From the NCBI GenBank assembly GCA_964034945.1, contig OZ035962.1:75841942-75905941 (forward strand): a stretch of 64,000 nt of DNA, in the 5' to 3' direction. Positions 46,285-58,175 of the stretch are shown piece by piece (the first letter of the stretch is position 1; each line of letters opens with the position of its first letter). The position numbers were made by a program, and so were the translations under genes. This DNA is from Chrysopilus asiliformis. Lineage: Eukaryota; Arthropoda; Insecta; Diptera; Rhagionidae. The notes under the pieces were generated by a model that was not told the origin of the DNA, made no database searches, and saw only the letters and a list, made by a program, of their open reading frames with translations.

Positions 46285-46800
46285 TTAAAAGACAAAATTA
46301 CATATCTGATATCTATCTCATCAACGCCCAGCCCAGCCCAAACCCCTGAAGCTAGAAACATGAAATTTCACAATATGTCCCATCCATCACATGAACGCTC
46401 ACTAAGGCAGGGTTTTTCGAAATTTTACAGCTAGGGGGGTAAACGGGGAGGGAAGAGGGTTTGGGTGTTTTAAATCCTTGATTTTCGCCATGAATCCTGC
46501 TCATTAGCAGGCTATGTCACCAGGAGGTTTTCGGAGTCGCTGATCACGAATCCAGTGTTAGAATTTCAAAATTCAAAACTTAAGGTCCTATAAGGATAAT
46601 GCAAATATCCTTTTCCATTTTTCCGGAAAAAGTTGTATTAACGGCTTTACGGGATCGCTGATCACGAATCTGGTGTTAGACAAATTCGAGACGGAAACTC
46701 CTGCAAGGATAAGCTCCTTCCGATTTTTTTGGTATTCTAAACAAAAACTTTAACCCGTTAAAATTTTAAACCGGCAACGACAAGTATGCAAACTAGTTTT
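46285..46800. repeat. Rep-D dispersed repeat, copy 2
   Basis: From CTCATCAACGCCCAGCCCAG to CGACAAGTATGCAAACTAG it matches 33120-33610 in order and content, including AAACCCCTGAAGCTAGAAAC, two CGCTGATCACGAATC cores, and AAGGATAA before each core end. Confidence 0.75.
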
Positions 46801-46916
46801 CATATAAGATGCGTATTGCATCGTTTTTCGATGCAAGCTTATATCGCACAATTTTGGTTGTACCTTGCATCAACAGTAACGAAATGTGCTGAAAAAATTT
46901 CCTAAATAATTTGTTT

Positions 46917-47062
46917 TCTATCTCTCTCTCGGCACTACAACCGGTTTTCGGTCTTGACCTGCCGCAATGTTTCTCGCCGGAGGTTCCGGTCACGCGCCGA
47001 TGTCCTCCAGTTTTGTATCTCAATTCTCTTCGCGTCCTGTTCAACGCCAGGATATATTTTTT
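46917..47062 (-). pseudogene. LINE reverse-transcriptase C-terminal tail, copy 2
   Basis: On the minus strand one frame reads QDAKRIEIQNWRTSARDRNL, then RRETLRQVKTENRL and a stop. This is the same end as the fragment at 1316-1402, the usual closing motif (NWRxxAxDRxxWRxxLxQ-KT) of a LINE ORF2. Directly after the stop is TGCCGAGAGAGAGATAG, a short GA tract, and then unrelated sequence, so the element probably ends in GA repeats. The rest of the protein is absent. Confidence 0.65.
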
Positions 47063-47261
47063 TCCTTCCAATATAATTTGCACATGAACACACTCAAAAA
47101 ATTGGAGTAAAAGTTGTCGACTACCGTACGGCATAATTAGCTCCCAGCAGGAAAATTTAGCCTGTGTTAGTAGCTCATTCACCTGGATCAGGAAAAGTAA
47201 AAATGTGTCAACCTGCGGCGAGAGAAATTCAAAAATTAAACTAAAAAGTTTCACTGCCTTC

Positions 47262-47585
47262 AACCTTCGTTAATAAGACTACCGAAAAGTGCGTAGTTAC
47301 GGAGTAAATAGCGAAAAACAAAATTGCGATTTTAAATAGCGCCATTTTGGTTAATTCCGGATTTCCACCAAAAGTTGATAGGATCGCCACATTACAGCAC
47401 CAAATATGCTTGTAAAGTTTCATTGCTGTAGTTCTATTAGTTTTTGATAAATCTTCTACACACACTGAATGTCAGATTGACAGGCTGACAGCCAGTCTGA
47501 CAGATAGAAATAATGATAATGCACCTATCGACTCAGGAGTGCTTGGGAAATGTTTTTTGGGCAAAATAAAAACGAGGCCTCGTAA
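47262..47585 (+). repeat. Rep-A, 3' half
   Basis: It shows AATAGCGAAAAACAAAATTG, GCGCCATTTTGGTTAATTCC, CCAAAAGTTGATAGGATCG, a short GACAGGCTGACAG tract, and TCGACTCAGGAGTGCTTGGG in Rep-A order. Both ends are truncated. Confidence 0.7.
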
Positions 47586-48267
47586 GGAGACCGGGATTGG
47601 TTTTCTTGGACAAAAATTTTCCCTACTTATTAAAATCCCTTGAGATGTTCTGGAAATATTTGAGGGGGAGTCACCGGGTTGGAATCGGGTAGATAAATTT
47701 TTTCAAAAGGTCCCAATTTTTTCACTTTCTTCTACAATAAAATTTAAACTAAATAAACGGTATTTTGTAATGTTCTTTTTTTTATCGTTAGTCAAGTAAA
47801 CAAACATTGAAATCCATCGGGTAACACGAATTCTAATAACTTATTAAAAGAGCCGTCCAACGAGTTTACCCAACCTAACCGCAGAGCTCTCAAATACCTT
47901 CTAGCAAAAAAAGAAACCTTTCCACGCTTCACTGCCGCCTTTTTGCAGCGATCTGGAATTATAAGAAATCAGTGTTAAGCGGAGAGTTTTAATGAATCTC
48001 AAGTAGAGAATGAGCTGAAATGCGCTGAAATGCGCTGAAATGCGCTGAAAATGTTAGATTGGGGAGATCAACTCTGCAAAGTATTTTGAGCAGAAGATCG
48101 AAGCAATTTTCAGAATGTCTAACCAAAAGCAATATACCTCTCGAGATGATCGAAGCATGTAGCCGTTCTGATGAAAAACAGATTAATAGTGGATTAGATA
48201 GCGGCCCTAGCACTATGGATACGAATTTGGAATGTTAGCACAAGAAATATTTTCCTCCGAACTCTTT
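47586..48267. other. Downstream flank of the candidate gene
   Basis: This lies beyond the putative stop of the minus-strand candidate gene. It contains a small 10-bp tandem (TGAAATGCGC four times, 48015-48050) and no convincing poly(A) signal that I can fix. Confidence 0.35.
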
Positions 48268-48268
48268 T

Positions 48269-49590
48269 TCACTTCCTCAAACATTTCAACTTGGCTGACA
48301 ACATCTTGTGCAAAAGTGATAGAAAGGTAAACATTCCATATATGAATATGCCGACCATGGAGATTATGCGAACCACCACATATTTGGCGAGTAGTCGTAG
48401 GCTAAAGAAGTTACTACTTCTTGATATGGCGATGTGATCTACCTTGGCAATGTGTTCGAACGTGGATCCGATCTTCGCGATCAATTGAAGCTGTAAAAAC
48501 TTTGGAAAGTTTTGTCCGCTGTTGAAGCTCTCCGTAGCCAGCAAAGTCAAAGACATCATCTGCAACACTCCCCGCCGCCAGGTGTGTTGGAAGGAATGAA
48601 GGTTGACTGGGGGCCGTTGAGTGTGGAAGCGTAACGGGCCCCAAGAAAATCAAAAAACACTTACCAGGTAGACTCGACTCACGAGCGGCTGAGATTTCAG
48701 TCGATCGGAGGTTTTTGAACGGAACGCGGATAAAAGTCTCGCGAGTTCTGTAGCGCACCTGGAAAAAGAAAGGTGGTGCTCAACAATAATTCAATCGTCG
48801 GTTTTTTTATTAGTGTTCTCGTTACGATTTTCGTTGGAAGAAGAAATTTTCCGCTGTGTTATTATTTTATGTTGAAAAATTTCCACAGTTTTCTGGATGT
48901 TTTCTTGACTTTTTTTTTTGGTCTTCGCGTTTCACGTATCGTTTGTAGAAAGTTGACTACTGAATCAACTAGCGCTAGTTCATTCATCTTTAACCAAAAA
49001 TACCGACTCATGTGAAAAAAGTTAATTGCCCAATACATTGTATAATTATTGGTAGATTCTGGGACCCTCAAAATTTAATTGAATTTGTTTGAAATTTCCC
49101 GCGAAAGTATTTCGTGTGTGTTCTTCGCGTACTTCAAGGTTTCTCAGTCCCCGATTGTGGAAAGTGGGAGGTTTTTTTTTTGCTTTTTTGGAATACCTGA
49201 CGAATACCTATTTTTTGAGAAGAGAAACAAATTGGATTACCTACTTTTTATCCAGACCAGCCGTTTCGGAGTTGTGCAGCATCTTTTGTGCGGTGGATAG
49301 GAGAAGTCTCATCAATCTTATCTTGGGTACGTCGCAAACCTAATTTTAATCAAACAGGTTAACAGTAAAATCAGCACAAGAGGCTACCACTGCTACTGAT
49401 CGCGGTGCTAAATGCGGCTGAACCTGAACAGCACTTTGTCAGTTGGATCTTGGCTGATCATCAAATTCAATAGTCGTTGTGTTTTTTTTTTGATGACCAC
49501 ATTGTCGTTGCTGGACGTCGGTCGATAGTTGGCCGATTTAACGTTGAAAGTCTGGCTGCTAAACGATGCAAACGACTTGACGACGAACAT
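48269..49590 (-). CDS. Unrecognised three-exon gene candidate, about 183 residues, hydrophobic C-terminus
   Basis: Putative exons are 49424-49590 (ATG at 49590), 48665-48758 and 48269-48559. The second has a strong acceptor (TTTCTTTTTCCAG) and a perfect donor (GTAAGT). The intron after it is 105 bp and ends TTGCAG. The donor of the first intron (CAG/GTTCAG) is weak. The joined reading starts MFVVKSFASFSSQTFNVK, passes SQDPTDKVLFRCATELARLL and ESFNSGQNFPKFLQLQLIAK, and ends with a membrane-like segment YVVVRIISMVGIFIYGMFTF and a basic tail. I do not recognise the family. The exon pair is also open in another frame (DDVFDFAGYGELQQRTKLSK), so the correct frame is not settled. Sequence upstream of the ATG resembles an insect leader. 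Confidence 0.35.
48560..48664 (-). other. Putative 105-bp intron
   Basis: On the minus strand it begins GTAAGTGTTTTTTG and ends GGGGAGTGTTGCAG. The length is typical of short insect introns. An alternative acceptor, GGCCCCCAG, lies inside. Confidence 0.5.
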
Positions 49591-52166
49591 TCCAAACAAG
49601 TTATTTATTTTTCTGTCATTATCGCTGTTGTTATTTTCTGATATCTTACTGTGTATATTTTTTTCGTTGAAGCTTTTCACACTGCTCTGTGTGTCTTGAA
49701 TTTTGAAACAAACGTTTTTCGGTAGTTTACAGTTATTGGCAATATTTTTGGAGCGCACGATCAATTCACAGTGTTGCCAAACCAAAAACCACGAAAATAT
49801 GCCCCAAGTAATCTATGTAGAAATCTATGCAAAATCGTCAATTGGAATGCGGCAACAACAAGATTTGCTTCGTGTAAAAAACTAAACGAAGGCATGATTT
49901 TTTTTTTTGCTCCAACAGAGATTAAATGTCCAACAGATGGCATTATGAAGGTATTTCTGTCATTCTTACCTCGAGTGTCGTGTAAAGTTTGTAATTTATG
50001 CCACATGTAGGCGTTTTTAATATTTTCAAGCTTTGAAATTTTATGGTAGCGATGGTTGGCGCTAAACTAGCATCGTTATGGTGAATTTTGAATAATTTTA
50101 CAAATCAATCATATCACCTCGGGGTTTAGTTTGGCGAGAAAAAAAAATATTGGTTGAAATATGTTAATGAGATTATATCTAAATGGCTTTAATTAACTTG
50201 TATCAATTATGACGTAATTCTATTTTCGACAATAAAAAAATACACTCGAATTTTGCGTGTCACATTTCAGCTGATTGCCTTGTTTTCATCGAATTCGAAT
50301 AAGTCCTTCGTTTCGATTTTCACGCATTTTTGCATTTAAAGTTAGACGTATGGGCGATCTCATATTTGAAGTGAATTTAAATTTATTACCGTTATTAATC
50401 AACCTTAAAACTTAAAATTTTACACGTCTTAATTACATTTTGTGTGGTAAATTGTGAGTTAGTTAGGGGGCTCGCAAATATGGGAGGTCGCATCAAAGTA
50501 TTCTAGTTACTTACAATAGTTACTACTAAATACTAGTTTTTGCGGGTTTAAAAAAGTCAAATTGCCACTTCGACACCATTGTACATGCTTGCCAACGCAG
50601 TGCGCGCCTGCACTTATAAACCATTTACACCTGTCACTATAAATATGACAATGATAAATTTAATTTTCAAAGAAATAAGTATGTCAGAAATCAGTAAAAA
50701 TAATTCCGACAAGTGTTAATATTGATACGAAGTGTAGTTGGCCTCCTTAGAATAATCGCTACACAATTTTTGAAATTTTCTCGAAAACGGCTCATTTTTT
50801 TGGAAAAAATACTAGCACGGCGCGAGTTATATACGGGTCCTAGCGCCGCGCAAGTTATATACGGGTCTAGCGCCATGACAATAAACAAACATTTTAGCAA
50901 CAATTTTTAAATAATATTAGTTGCAAAGTTATTATAACGCAATTTTATGCCTGAAATGCGTAAAAAAGTAGTATGGCCCCAAAACATGTTTGCCAATTTC
51001 TGGCGTGGCAGTTAACGTGTTAAGTTTAATTTTGTTCTGAAATTTATCCTGCCGTTCCCTGCTTACACATACATTTAGTTCTCTCTTACCAATGAAAAAT
51101 TTCCATTTATCGTTTTAAGTTCAATGTTCGGACCATTCGAACCTATGTGGGCTAATACCTTAAGACTTATAATTTTTTTAAAAAATCACCCCTTTTAGAA
51201 AGAACTGCAAAAATATTTTCGATTTGTATAGGCGAATGGTTCAATTTTTAGCTTTGTGGGACGTAACTTAAATTTGTTGGTGTGCAACTTTTCACTGGCT
51301 TATCCAGGAATATATTCAAACCATAATTAAATAAATATGCCCTTTTAGTAAACAGTCGTATGTAGATTTTATGCAGTTGTTTTCTAAGGCGGTATTTTCT
51401 AGTTCGCATCACCAATCCAAAACATCAAAAAATAAAAAACGGTAAGTTACTGTTGGCTTGTAACAGCAAGTCTTGACAAGTTGATGTGTTTGCCTGCGGC
51501 GCATTTCTTTTCATTTTTTTCGCTTACAGAAAAATTGTTTTTTTTTTTTAAATTCAAATCTTTTGAAATCAGCGCCCGGGTCAAAATCTGTAATTGGTAC
51601 CGACTCCCTTCATTAAGTTTGTGTCAAATTTAGATTGTTATTGTCTAGATAATTCTCGGGCATAAAACAAAAATCGCGCCGCAGGCGAATTTTGTTTAAA
51701 AATCCACTATAGGGAACAAAAAGTCGCCTAAAGCGAGTTTAAGAAAAATGACGCCCTAAATGAGTGCCTTTATAAATACTAAAACCTAACCTCAATGTCT
51801 AGTAATTTAGCTTGTAAATGTAAATATAAATAAAAGAGCATGGAAGAGATTTGAACTTGATGCATTAATTTAAAATTTACATCCGTGTAGTGGCAAATTT
51901 TGCCCCTTCCCCTAGGACGACGCCGGGCGCTGAGGCTGCCTTTACTCCACTTCCTCTGCACGGTCCTGGTAGTAGGTGATGAAAAGTTTTATCACAAGGG
52001 AAAAATACTATAATCTAAAAAGGAAAAATAGTGAGTTAGAAACAAAAATGTTTAGAAGAAACAGATCGAAAGGTAAACATTTCACATGTGGAAATTTCTG
52101 CGACTTCGGCAATTTTTTTCACAATGGCAAACAAAATTACACTACTGGATAAAATGAAATTAAAAA
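49591..52166. other. Upstream flank of the candidate gene and gene-free DNA
   Basis: 49.6-49.8 kb may be a leader of the minus-strand candidate gene, with GAGCAGTGTG as a possible start site. The remainder has no supported gene. Near 50.81-50.88 kb a 28-bp phrase around AGTTATATACGGGTC(C)TAGCG is tandemly doubled. GCGCCGCAGGCGAA-type phrases near 51.5-51.7 kb also occur at 37.1, 46.0 and 62.0 kb. Confidence 0.35.
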
Positions 52167-53153
52167 AATATCAGTTGTGGTCAACACAAAACTTTCTTCT
52201 ACAAAATCTACGACCCTGCGCAATTTACGCTAGAGCCCTGTCGCGTTGTCAACCTAAGACGACCTCCCAATAAATTCTTGGTTTATTCAAAAATATCAAA
52301 AACGTACAAAATTTGAGATAACTTGAGAACGGTAAAAGATATCAATTTACGGTAAATGGCAAAAATGTAGAAAATGTTAACATCTTTAATTACTGTTTTA
52401 ACTGATTTGTCGAAAAACCATTAGTTTGCAAATTATTCGCAAAAATATGATTTTTTACATATTAATGAAAATATCTCAATAACGGTAAAAGATAACGGAT
52501 AACGGTGACAAACAAAATTGTGCAGAATGCCATTCTCATTAATTCACTTCATACATTCAGTCAGCAAAAACCCGTTAGTTTTCGAGATAATCGCAAAAAA
52601 CTGTTTTTTTGGAAATAACGGTTTATCTCGATAACAGGTGGAGATATCGAGTTATAGCTAAAGACAAAAGTGTGGGAAATTTTATTTTCTCCAAGTTTTG
52701 TCATACTTAAGGCCACTAAAAAACGCGTAGTTTGGGAGTAAATCGAGAAAAATGAAATTGCGATTTTTGAAAAACCGCCATTTTGGATACTTCCGGTTAA
52801 CTGATTTCCACCAAAAGTTGATAGGATCGTCCCATTTCAGGGCCCAACATGCCTATAAAATTTCATGGCGCTAGCTCTATTAGTTTTTGAGAAATCTTGT
52901 ACACAGACTGATAGACTGACAGACTGACAGACTGACAGACTGACAGACTGACAGACTGACAGACTGACAGACTGACAGACTGACAGACTGACAGACTGAC
53001 AGACTGACAGACTGACAGACTGACAGACAGAAAGACATTTTTTAAATATGACTCCAATCGACTCAGGAGTGATCGGGAAATGTTTTTTAGGCAAAATTAA
53101 GAGGTCGAAATTTTTCATGAATACAATACTTTATTATACTCCGTAGAAGAAAG
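52167..53153 (+). repeat. Rep-A, full-length copy with expanded octamer
   Basis: This copy is nearly identical to the 39.3-40.3 kb one, from TATCAGTTGTGGTCAACACA to ACTTTATTATACTCCGTAGA. The main difference is the GACTGACA octamer array at about 52903-53030, roughly 16 units here and far fewer there. The Ser-Val-Cys-Gln-rich frames through the array are artefacts. Confidence 0.9.
52903..53030. repeat. GACTGACA octamer array, about 16 units
   Basis: An almost perfect head-to-tail 8-bp repeat inside Rep-A. It ends in GACAGACAGAAAGACA. Confidence 0.95.
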
Positions 53154-54284
53154 TAATAATAAGTGACGGATGGAAATCAAATTTTTTTATGGAACGCGAA
53201 TTGATTTTCAGAATATGTTTTGCTTTTCAAAAAAAATGTTTTTTTTTACACTAAGCTGATATTGTCTTTTTCATAGGTTTCGCTGATTTCGCCGTAAAAT
53301 AATAGGTATTACTAATCGATGCATAAGAATCTGTGATAAAGTATAAGAAATTGAATTTGTTGTTGTTACTCAAATTTTTGTCGAGTTGTATTATTATGAG
53401 ATGATTACAGCCTCGTTACAATTTTGCGTGAATACCCCTAAGTTAGGTAGGGACGGTTGATAAATTACGTGCGAAACGGAGACTTTTCTGGCCCTCTCAA
53501 TTTAAAAATAACTTAAAATAAGTAAAAATTTTGTGGTTTGTACTCATAATTGCTAAATTATAAAATTTCTGTCTTCTTAACTTTACTTGTGTGGAAAAAA
53601 TCATTTCCGTACTTTAATTGTGAGAAAATCAAGGTAATACAAAAGTAATAGAAGAATCACCGGTAAGTTGACGAAAACTTTTTCGCTTTGAAAGAAAGTG
53701 TTTTCGCTACTAAACACTTTCCACATTGCGTGTTAACACGCAATAATCTTTCCAATTGTGACACTTTTGTCACAAACAAAATAGATTTAGCAACAATAAA
53801 AAAAAATGTTGTTTGATTTATGCTGCTTAAACTTTACTTATTCATGCATGGCATTTGCTGATTTTCTCTGTAAAACTAAAGGGTTTTTAACGAGGACATC
53901 AAAGTCAAATCATTTTCGTTGTAGAAAGTTCTAAAATCCTCTTGCGAACCAGCACTTCCATGAAGTATCTTTCTCAGAATTTAGATTGTGTTGTATTTAA
54001 GGAACACAGACAATAGATACAGTAGTTTCATATGATATCAAAACAAAAAAAATAAAATGAAACGGAAAAACTTTTCTGAAATCAAGAAGAAAACGAAGAA
54101 TACGACATTTTTGCATATGTAAGAAAAATGTCGAGAATTCTTTTGCAATGTCGGAAAATAAAATTACAATAAAAGCTCATGTCAAAGAACTTTGAACTAG
54201 CATATTTACATTATTATGAGCTCACAGAACAAATGGAGTAAAATACACTCTATACAGATAAAATAATCTTATATAGACTTAGTC
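53154..54284. other. Gene-free AT-rich stretch
   Basis: No gene or element is supported. Around 53.69-53.77 kb small inverted words (AAAGTGTTTTCGC, AACACTTTCC, GTGTTAACACGC, TTGTGACACTTTTGTCACAA) may be local hairpins. Confidence 0.35.
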
Positions 54285-54640
54285 CGGTATTACACTTGGC
54301 TTATTTAAGCCGGCAACTTTTGGGCTTAATAAGCCAATGTGCTTACATTTGTGGCTTAAATAAGCCAATCCTGTTTGCATCTGCTACACAAGTTTACATG
54401 TGTGTGTGTGGACTCAAACCATTGAAATTGCTGCTGCTCATATACTTCCCAAGATCTTTACCTGCTGACGGTCAGAACGAAAATGATTTCTGCCTACTAC
54501 TTTTCCCAAACCGGTTCACACGCTTTGCATGTATGCAGATTGTCGATAAGCCATGATTTCGAGTGGCAACTTTTCCCTCCTCAGTCGTCTCTCCCAAAAA
54601 TCGGCTTAAGTAAGCCCGAAAGTTGCCGTGTGTAATACCG
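54285..54640. mobile_element. MITE, 356 bp, CGGTATTACAC termini with GGCTTA repeats
   Basis: CGGTATTACACTTGGCTTA at the left is matched in inverse at the right by GTGTAATACCG, with GCCGGCAACTTTTGGGCTTA / TAAGCCCGAAAGTTGCCG arms. GGCTTA(A)/TAAGCC is repeated near both ends. No clear duplication was found, so the class is uncertain. Confidence 0.75.
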
Positions 54641-57169
54641 CGCTTATATTTCAGCATTCAGATATAATTTACAAGAAGATCAATAATCGTTTAACCGTGA
54701 AATTCAGTGAACTATTGGTTTGGTTTAACCGATAGAAAATTGTTATTTATGCTACTGTGATTTTTATATGAGAATTATGTAAACATGAGATAAGTGGATA
54801 TAAGAAAAAAAAATGAATAGAAAGCTTATATTGTTGTGTATTTTCGCCAGGAAAATTAATATTGAAATTTGTGATAAATTACGTTCTTGTTTTCACAGGC
54901 AGCGATTTACTTTTACTATGCTTGAATTATAAAAGAAAATAAACAGGTAACGAGTTTATTAAAACTGTGTCGCGTCTTCATTTCATAAAACTCAGTCACT
55001 CGATCGTGTTTTACTTTGCATTAGATCAGCTACATATATTTATATTTCAAAGAAAACAATGATTTGCTTTGCTTTCAATTCTGGTGTTATTCAAATTTGA
55101 AGTGATCCCACTTCTGAAATTGCGATAGCTAATATATGGAGATGATGATGATTGCAGCAATGCGACAAGATGCAGGAAAATCCATCAATTTTATTCATTT
55201 CAACGGAAATCTGTATGAAATTTCTCTCTATTGATGTTTTTATTCACGTTCAATTACATTTCCGTGCCCCTTCGTATCCTTTAACCGTACATATAAATGT
55301 CCATATTGATGGCGGATTATAATAATTTCGTTGTTGATCAACTTTGCATATGAACGACAATGATCGTGATCGCGTTAGCGTGAACAGTTCTTGTCCCAAA
55401 TTCCAGTTCATAAAGCGTGGAATGTGAGGAGACTTGGAGCAAAACTGAAGACATACATTTCTTCATTTAACGGTTGAATGAAGGTTTTCTTCAATATAAG
55501 TTAAAATAATTCGAGTGATATCGTGGCATATGGAATGAGATTCAGTGAGGTCTTCAAACTCATCGACCACAAAAATTGTCACATGGCTTTGTCGGTCATA
55601 TACGTGCAAGTTTCAACAATCAATATTATTTCTTTATTCAACGACCCAGTCGAGTCACCAGAGATCGAAACCTCAAATTGATTTTGGTAGTTTTGTAGCC
55701 GTTAGCAAACCGGTAGGAAAATCAACATCGAACTCTGTGACCATCACTGATCATTGAATATTTGCTATTGAAAAAAAGATACTCCTATAAATATTTAGAT
55801 AGATGCATGTATGGTGTCGACTCATATATCAAAATGGTCCGCAGATAAAACCACAAGGCCATATAGTTGGATAGAATCAGTACAAAGAACACGATCTTAT
55901 CTTGTCTGAAGAAATCCATAAATAGTTGATGAAACTATAATGGAATTCATCTATTCCGTCTATTGAACTATCTTCTATCTGAGTTCAGTAAATATGAAAC
56001 GCGTGTAATTTAAAAATTCTTTCTTTTTTAAATCTAGCTTTTGTACCGAGAAAAAACATAGTGAATATCTGTTTTTAATAATAAAGAATCGGGAATACAA
56101 CTCTTAGAAAATAACTTAGTCGGAATTTCAGCTCAGTGGGTCGAGTTGTTTCCGAATTTTCGTTAATTTTTTTTCGAGATATTTTCATTGTAATGTAAAA
56201 AATTAGATATTGCAAAATTTGGCGTATCTTAAATTTGGAACAGTACCAGGAAGATCGAGCCATGCTCTGCGATCTCAAAATCCTCCTTCTGCCTCTGTCT
56301 CTGAATAATTGAATCCGATTGTAATTGCAACATGATTCGTATAATGAGGTTCAGGGAACTTGATTGTTTTGTAATTACTATTTATCGCTGCCGATAGATA
56401 TCTAAAAAGTGATATTTTTAAAATGCATATCGAAAAACCTTACTCCCTAGCAATATTGCGAAATTTCATTAAGATACCTTCACGTGGTTCGAAGACACCA
56501 GGTGAGGGGTATCGAGGGGAGGGAAAAGTCAGGTTTGTAGTAGAAAAATCGAAAGCCCTTAGCCCCCTTAGTAATACTGTAAAGTTTCATTAAGATCGGA
56601 CCACCCAATTGGAAGATACCAGGCGAGGGGAATTTTCTCAGAGGTGAGACCTATCTAGATCGATTCCTTGTCCTCGAAAATCCCTAACGCCCAAGTTTCG
56701 TGAAAATCTTTTTTTCGAGATCGCGGGTTTTCGAGATCGTTGTGCAGACATTCCTCGTATTATATTATTACAAACCCGCTTAAGAGCACATCATTCAGAC
56801 TCGAAAAATTTGTGCCGCTAAGCGGGATGTGCTTTTATCTGGTTTCTTAACAAAAGCAGCCATAATATATGTGCTTCACATCATAATGCAAATTTTTGAA
56901 TAAAACAATATATTTATAAGTAACAAAAACGCAGACAAAAAAAAATCTGATCCATGCACCTAACGGTGAGATGGCACCTGTCTTACATAATTGAGTATAC
57001 TCTTGAAATTTATTGTATAAAAGCTCTGCAGAACTCGGTAAAATTTACAATAAATCCGTTTTTAACCAAAATTCAAATTCAAAACCGGAAAAATTGAGCG
57101 ACTCTTTCTCCTCTCCTCAATACAAATAGAAAATGTTTTTGCGATTCTCTCGAAAATGGTTCATTTAAA
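54641..57169. other. Gene-free stretch
   Basis: No exon, RNA gene or element terminus is supported. At 56.43-56.76 kb two diverged units of about 120 bp (AATTTCATTAAGAT, GAAGACACCAGGTGAGGGG) form a short tandem. Confidence 0.35.
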
Positions 57170-57440
57170 AACATAACAAAAGCTATAATTGCCAATCTGG
57201 TAATTATTGAAAACCCGTATGGTGATTTAAGTGAACTGCGAACCGTTGTATCAAAATTCCACTTTGAAGTCAAACTTTCCAATAAGATTTTTTTAAATTT
57301 CTTCCAATCGGATTTTGATGTATTTTGAAGGAGTTTTATGTAGAATCATATCCAAAATAACTTTTGTTCTTGCACTTTTTTGATGAGATGCACCGTTTTT
57401 GAGATATTCGCAAAAAACGTTTTCGTTCGTATGGGAGGTA
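57170..57440 (+). repeat. Rep-C dispersed repeat, copy 2
   Basis: Matches 9480-9765 with the same order of phrases, from AACAAAAGCTATAATTGCCA to GCAAAAAACGTTTTCGTTCG. Confidence 0.75.
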
Positions 57441-57461
57441 CTTAATCATTAAAAAAAAAAA

Positions 57462-58175
57462 TTAAAAAAAAATTTTTAAAAAAGCTTTTATTAAAAAAGA
57501 ATGCACTAAAAAGAAAAAAATAATTTTCTGGACGCTGTGTATCACAAATATAAAAGCTTTTCAAAAGCGAGATAAATTTTTATTTTATTGTTTTATGCTT
57601 TATCTCGCTTTTTAAAAGCTTTTATATTTGTGATACACAGCGTCCAGAAAATTATTTTTTTCTTTTTAGTGCATTCTTTTTTAATAAAAGCTTTTTTTAA
57701 AAAATTTTTTTTTATTTTGTTCTTTTTAGTCTTCGAATATATATCCTTACATTTGAGATGTCCTTACAGGCTTTTTAACTTGAGAATCGTATTCAGCGAC
57801 CCCAAAAACCCCCAGAATGGATTTTTTTCCGGAAAATTTGGAGAAAGGGATAATCACGTTATCCTTACAGGCCCTTCCGTTATCCTTACAGACTTTTTAA
57901 TGGCAGATTCGGATTTAGCGACCTCAAAAACCCCCAGAATAGATTTTTTTCCGGAAAAGTTGGAGAAAAGGATAATCACGTTATCCTTACAGGACCTTCC
58001 GTTATCCTTACAAGGACGAAGTAGTGAAAATATTGTATTGTCATCGGACTTATATAAGTGTGCAAAATTTCAAGTCAATCGGACAAGTGGAAGTGGGTCA
58101 AAATTGGGTTGCAAGATTTGATCTGACAGATAAACAAACAAACACGAAGGCAAGCTAAATAAAAGCTTTTAAAAA
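57462..58175 (+). mobile_element. Rep-E copy A: hairpin plus two satellite units
   Basis: A palindrome with arms of about 112 bp (57465-57576 and 57599-57711, loop of about 22 bp) is followed by TTCGAATATAT and two units of the 122-bp satellite (GGATAATCACGTTATCC at 57848 and 57970). It closes with the Rep-E tail (ATTGTATTGTCATCGG ... GGCAAGCTAAATAAAAGC). AAAAGCTTTTAT occurs at both outer ends in inverse orientation. The frame at 57.59-58.12 kb is a repeat artefact. Confidence 0.85.

Noticed and set aside
46793..47263. 156-codon minus-strand frame
   Set aside because: It is mostly an out-of-frame reading. The part at 46.97-47.06 kb makes sense only in another frame, as a LINE C-terminus.
52837..53118. 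Ser-Val-Cys-Gln repeat protein on the minus strand
   Set aside because: It is the translation of the GACTGACA octamer array inside Rep-A.
57588..58121. 177-codon plus-strand frame with hydrophobic start
   Set aside because: It covers one arm of the Rep-E hairpin and two satellite units. The repeated peptide follows the 122-bp period.
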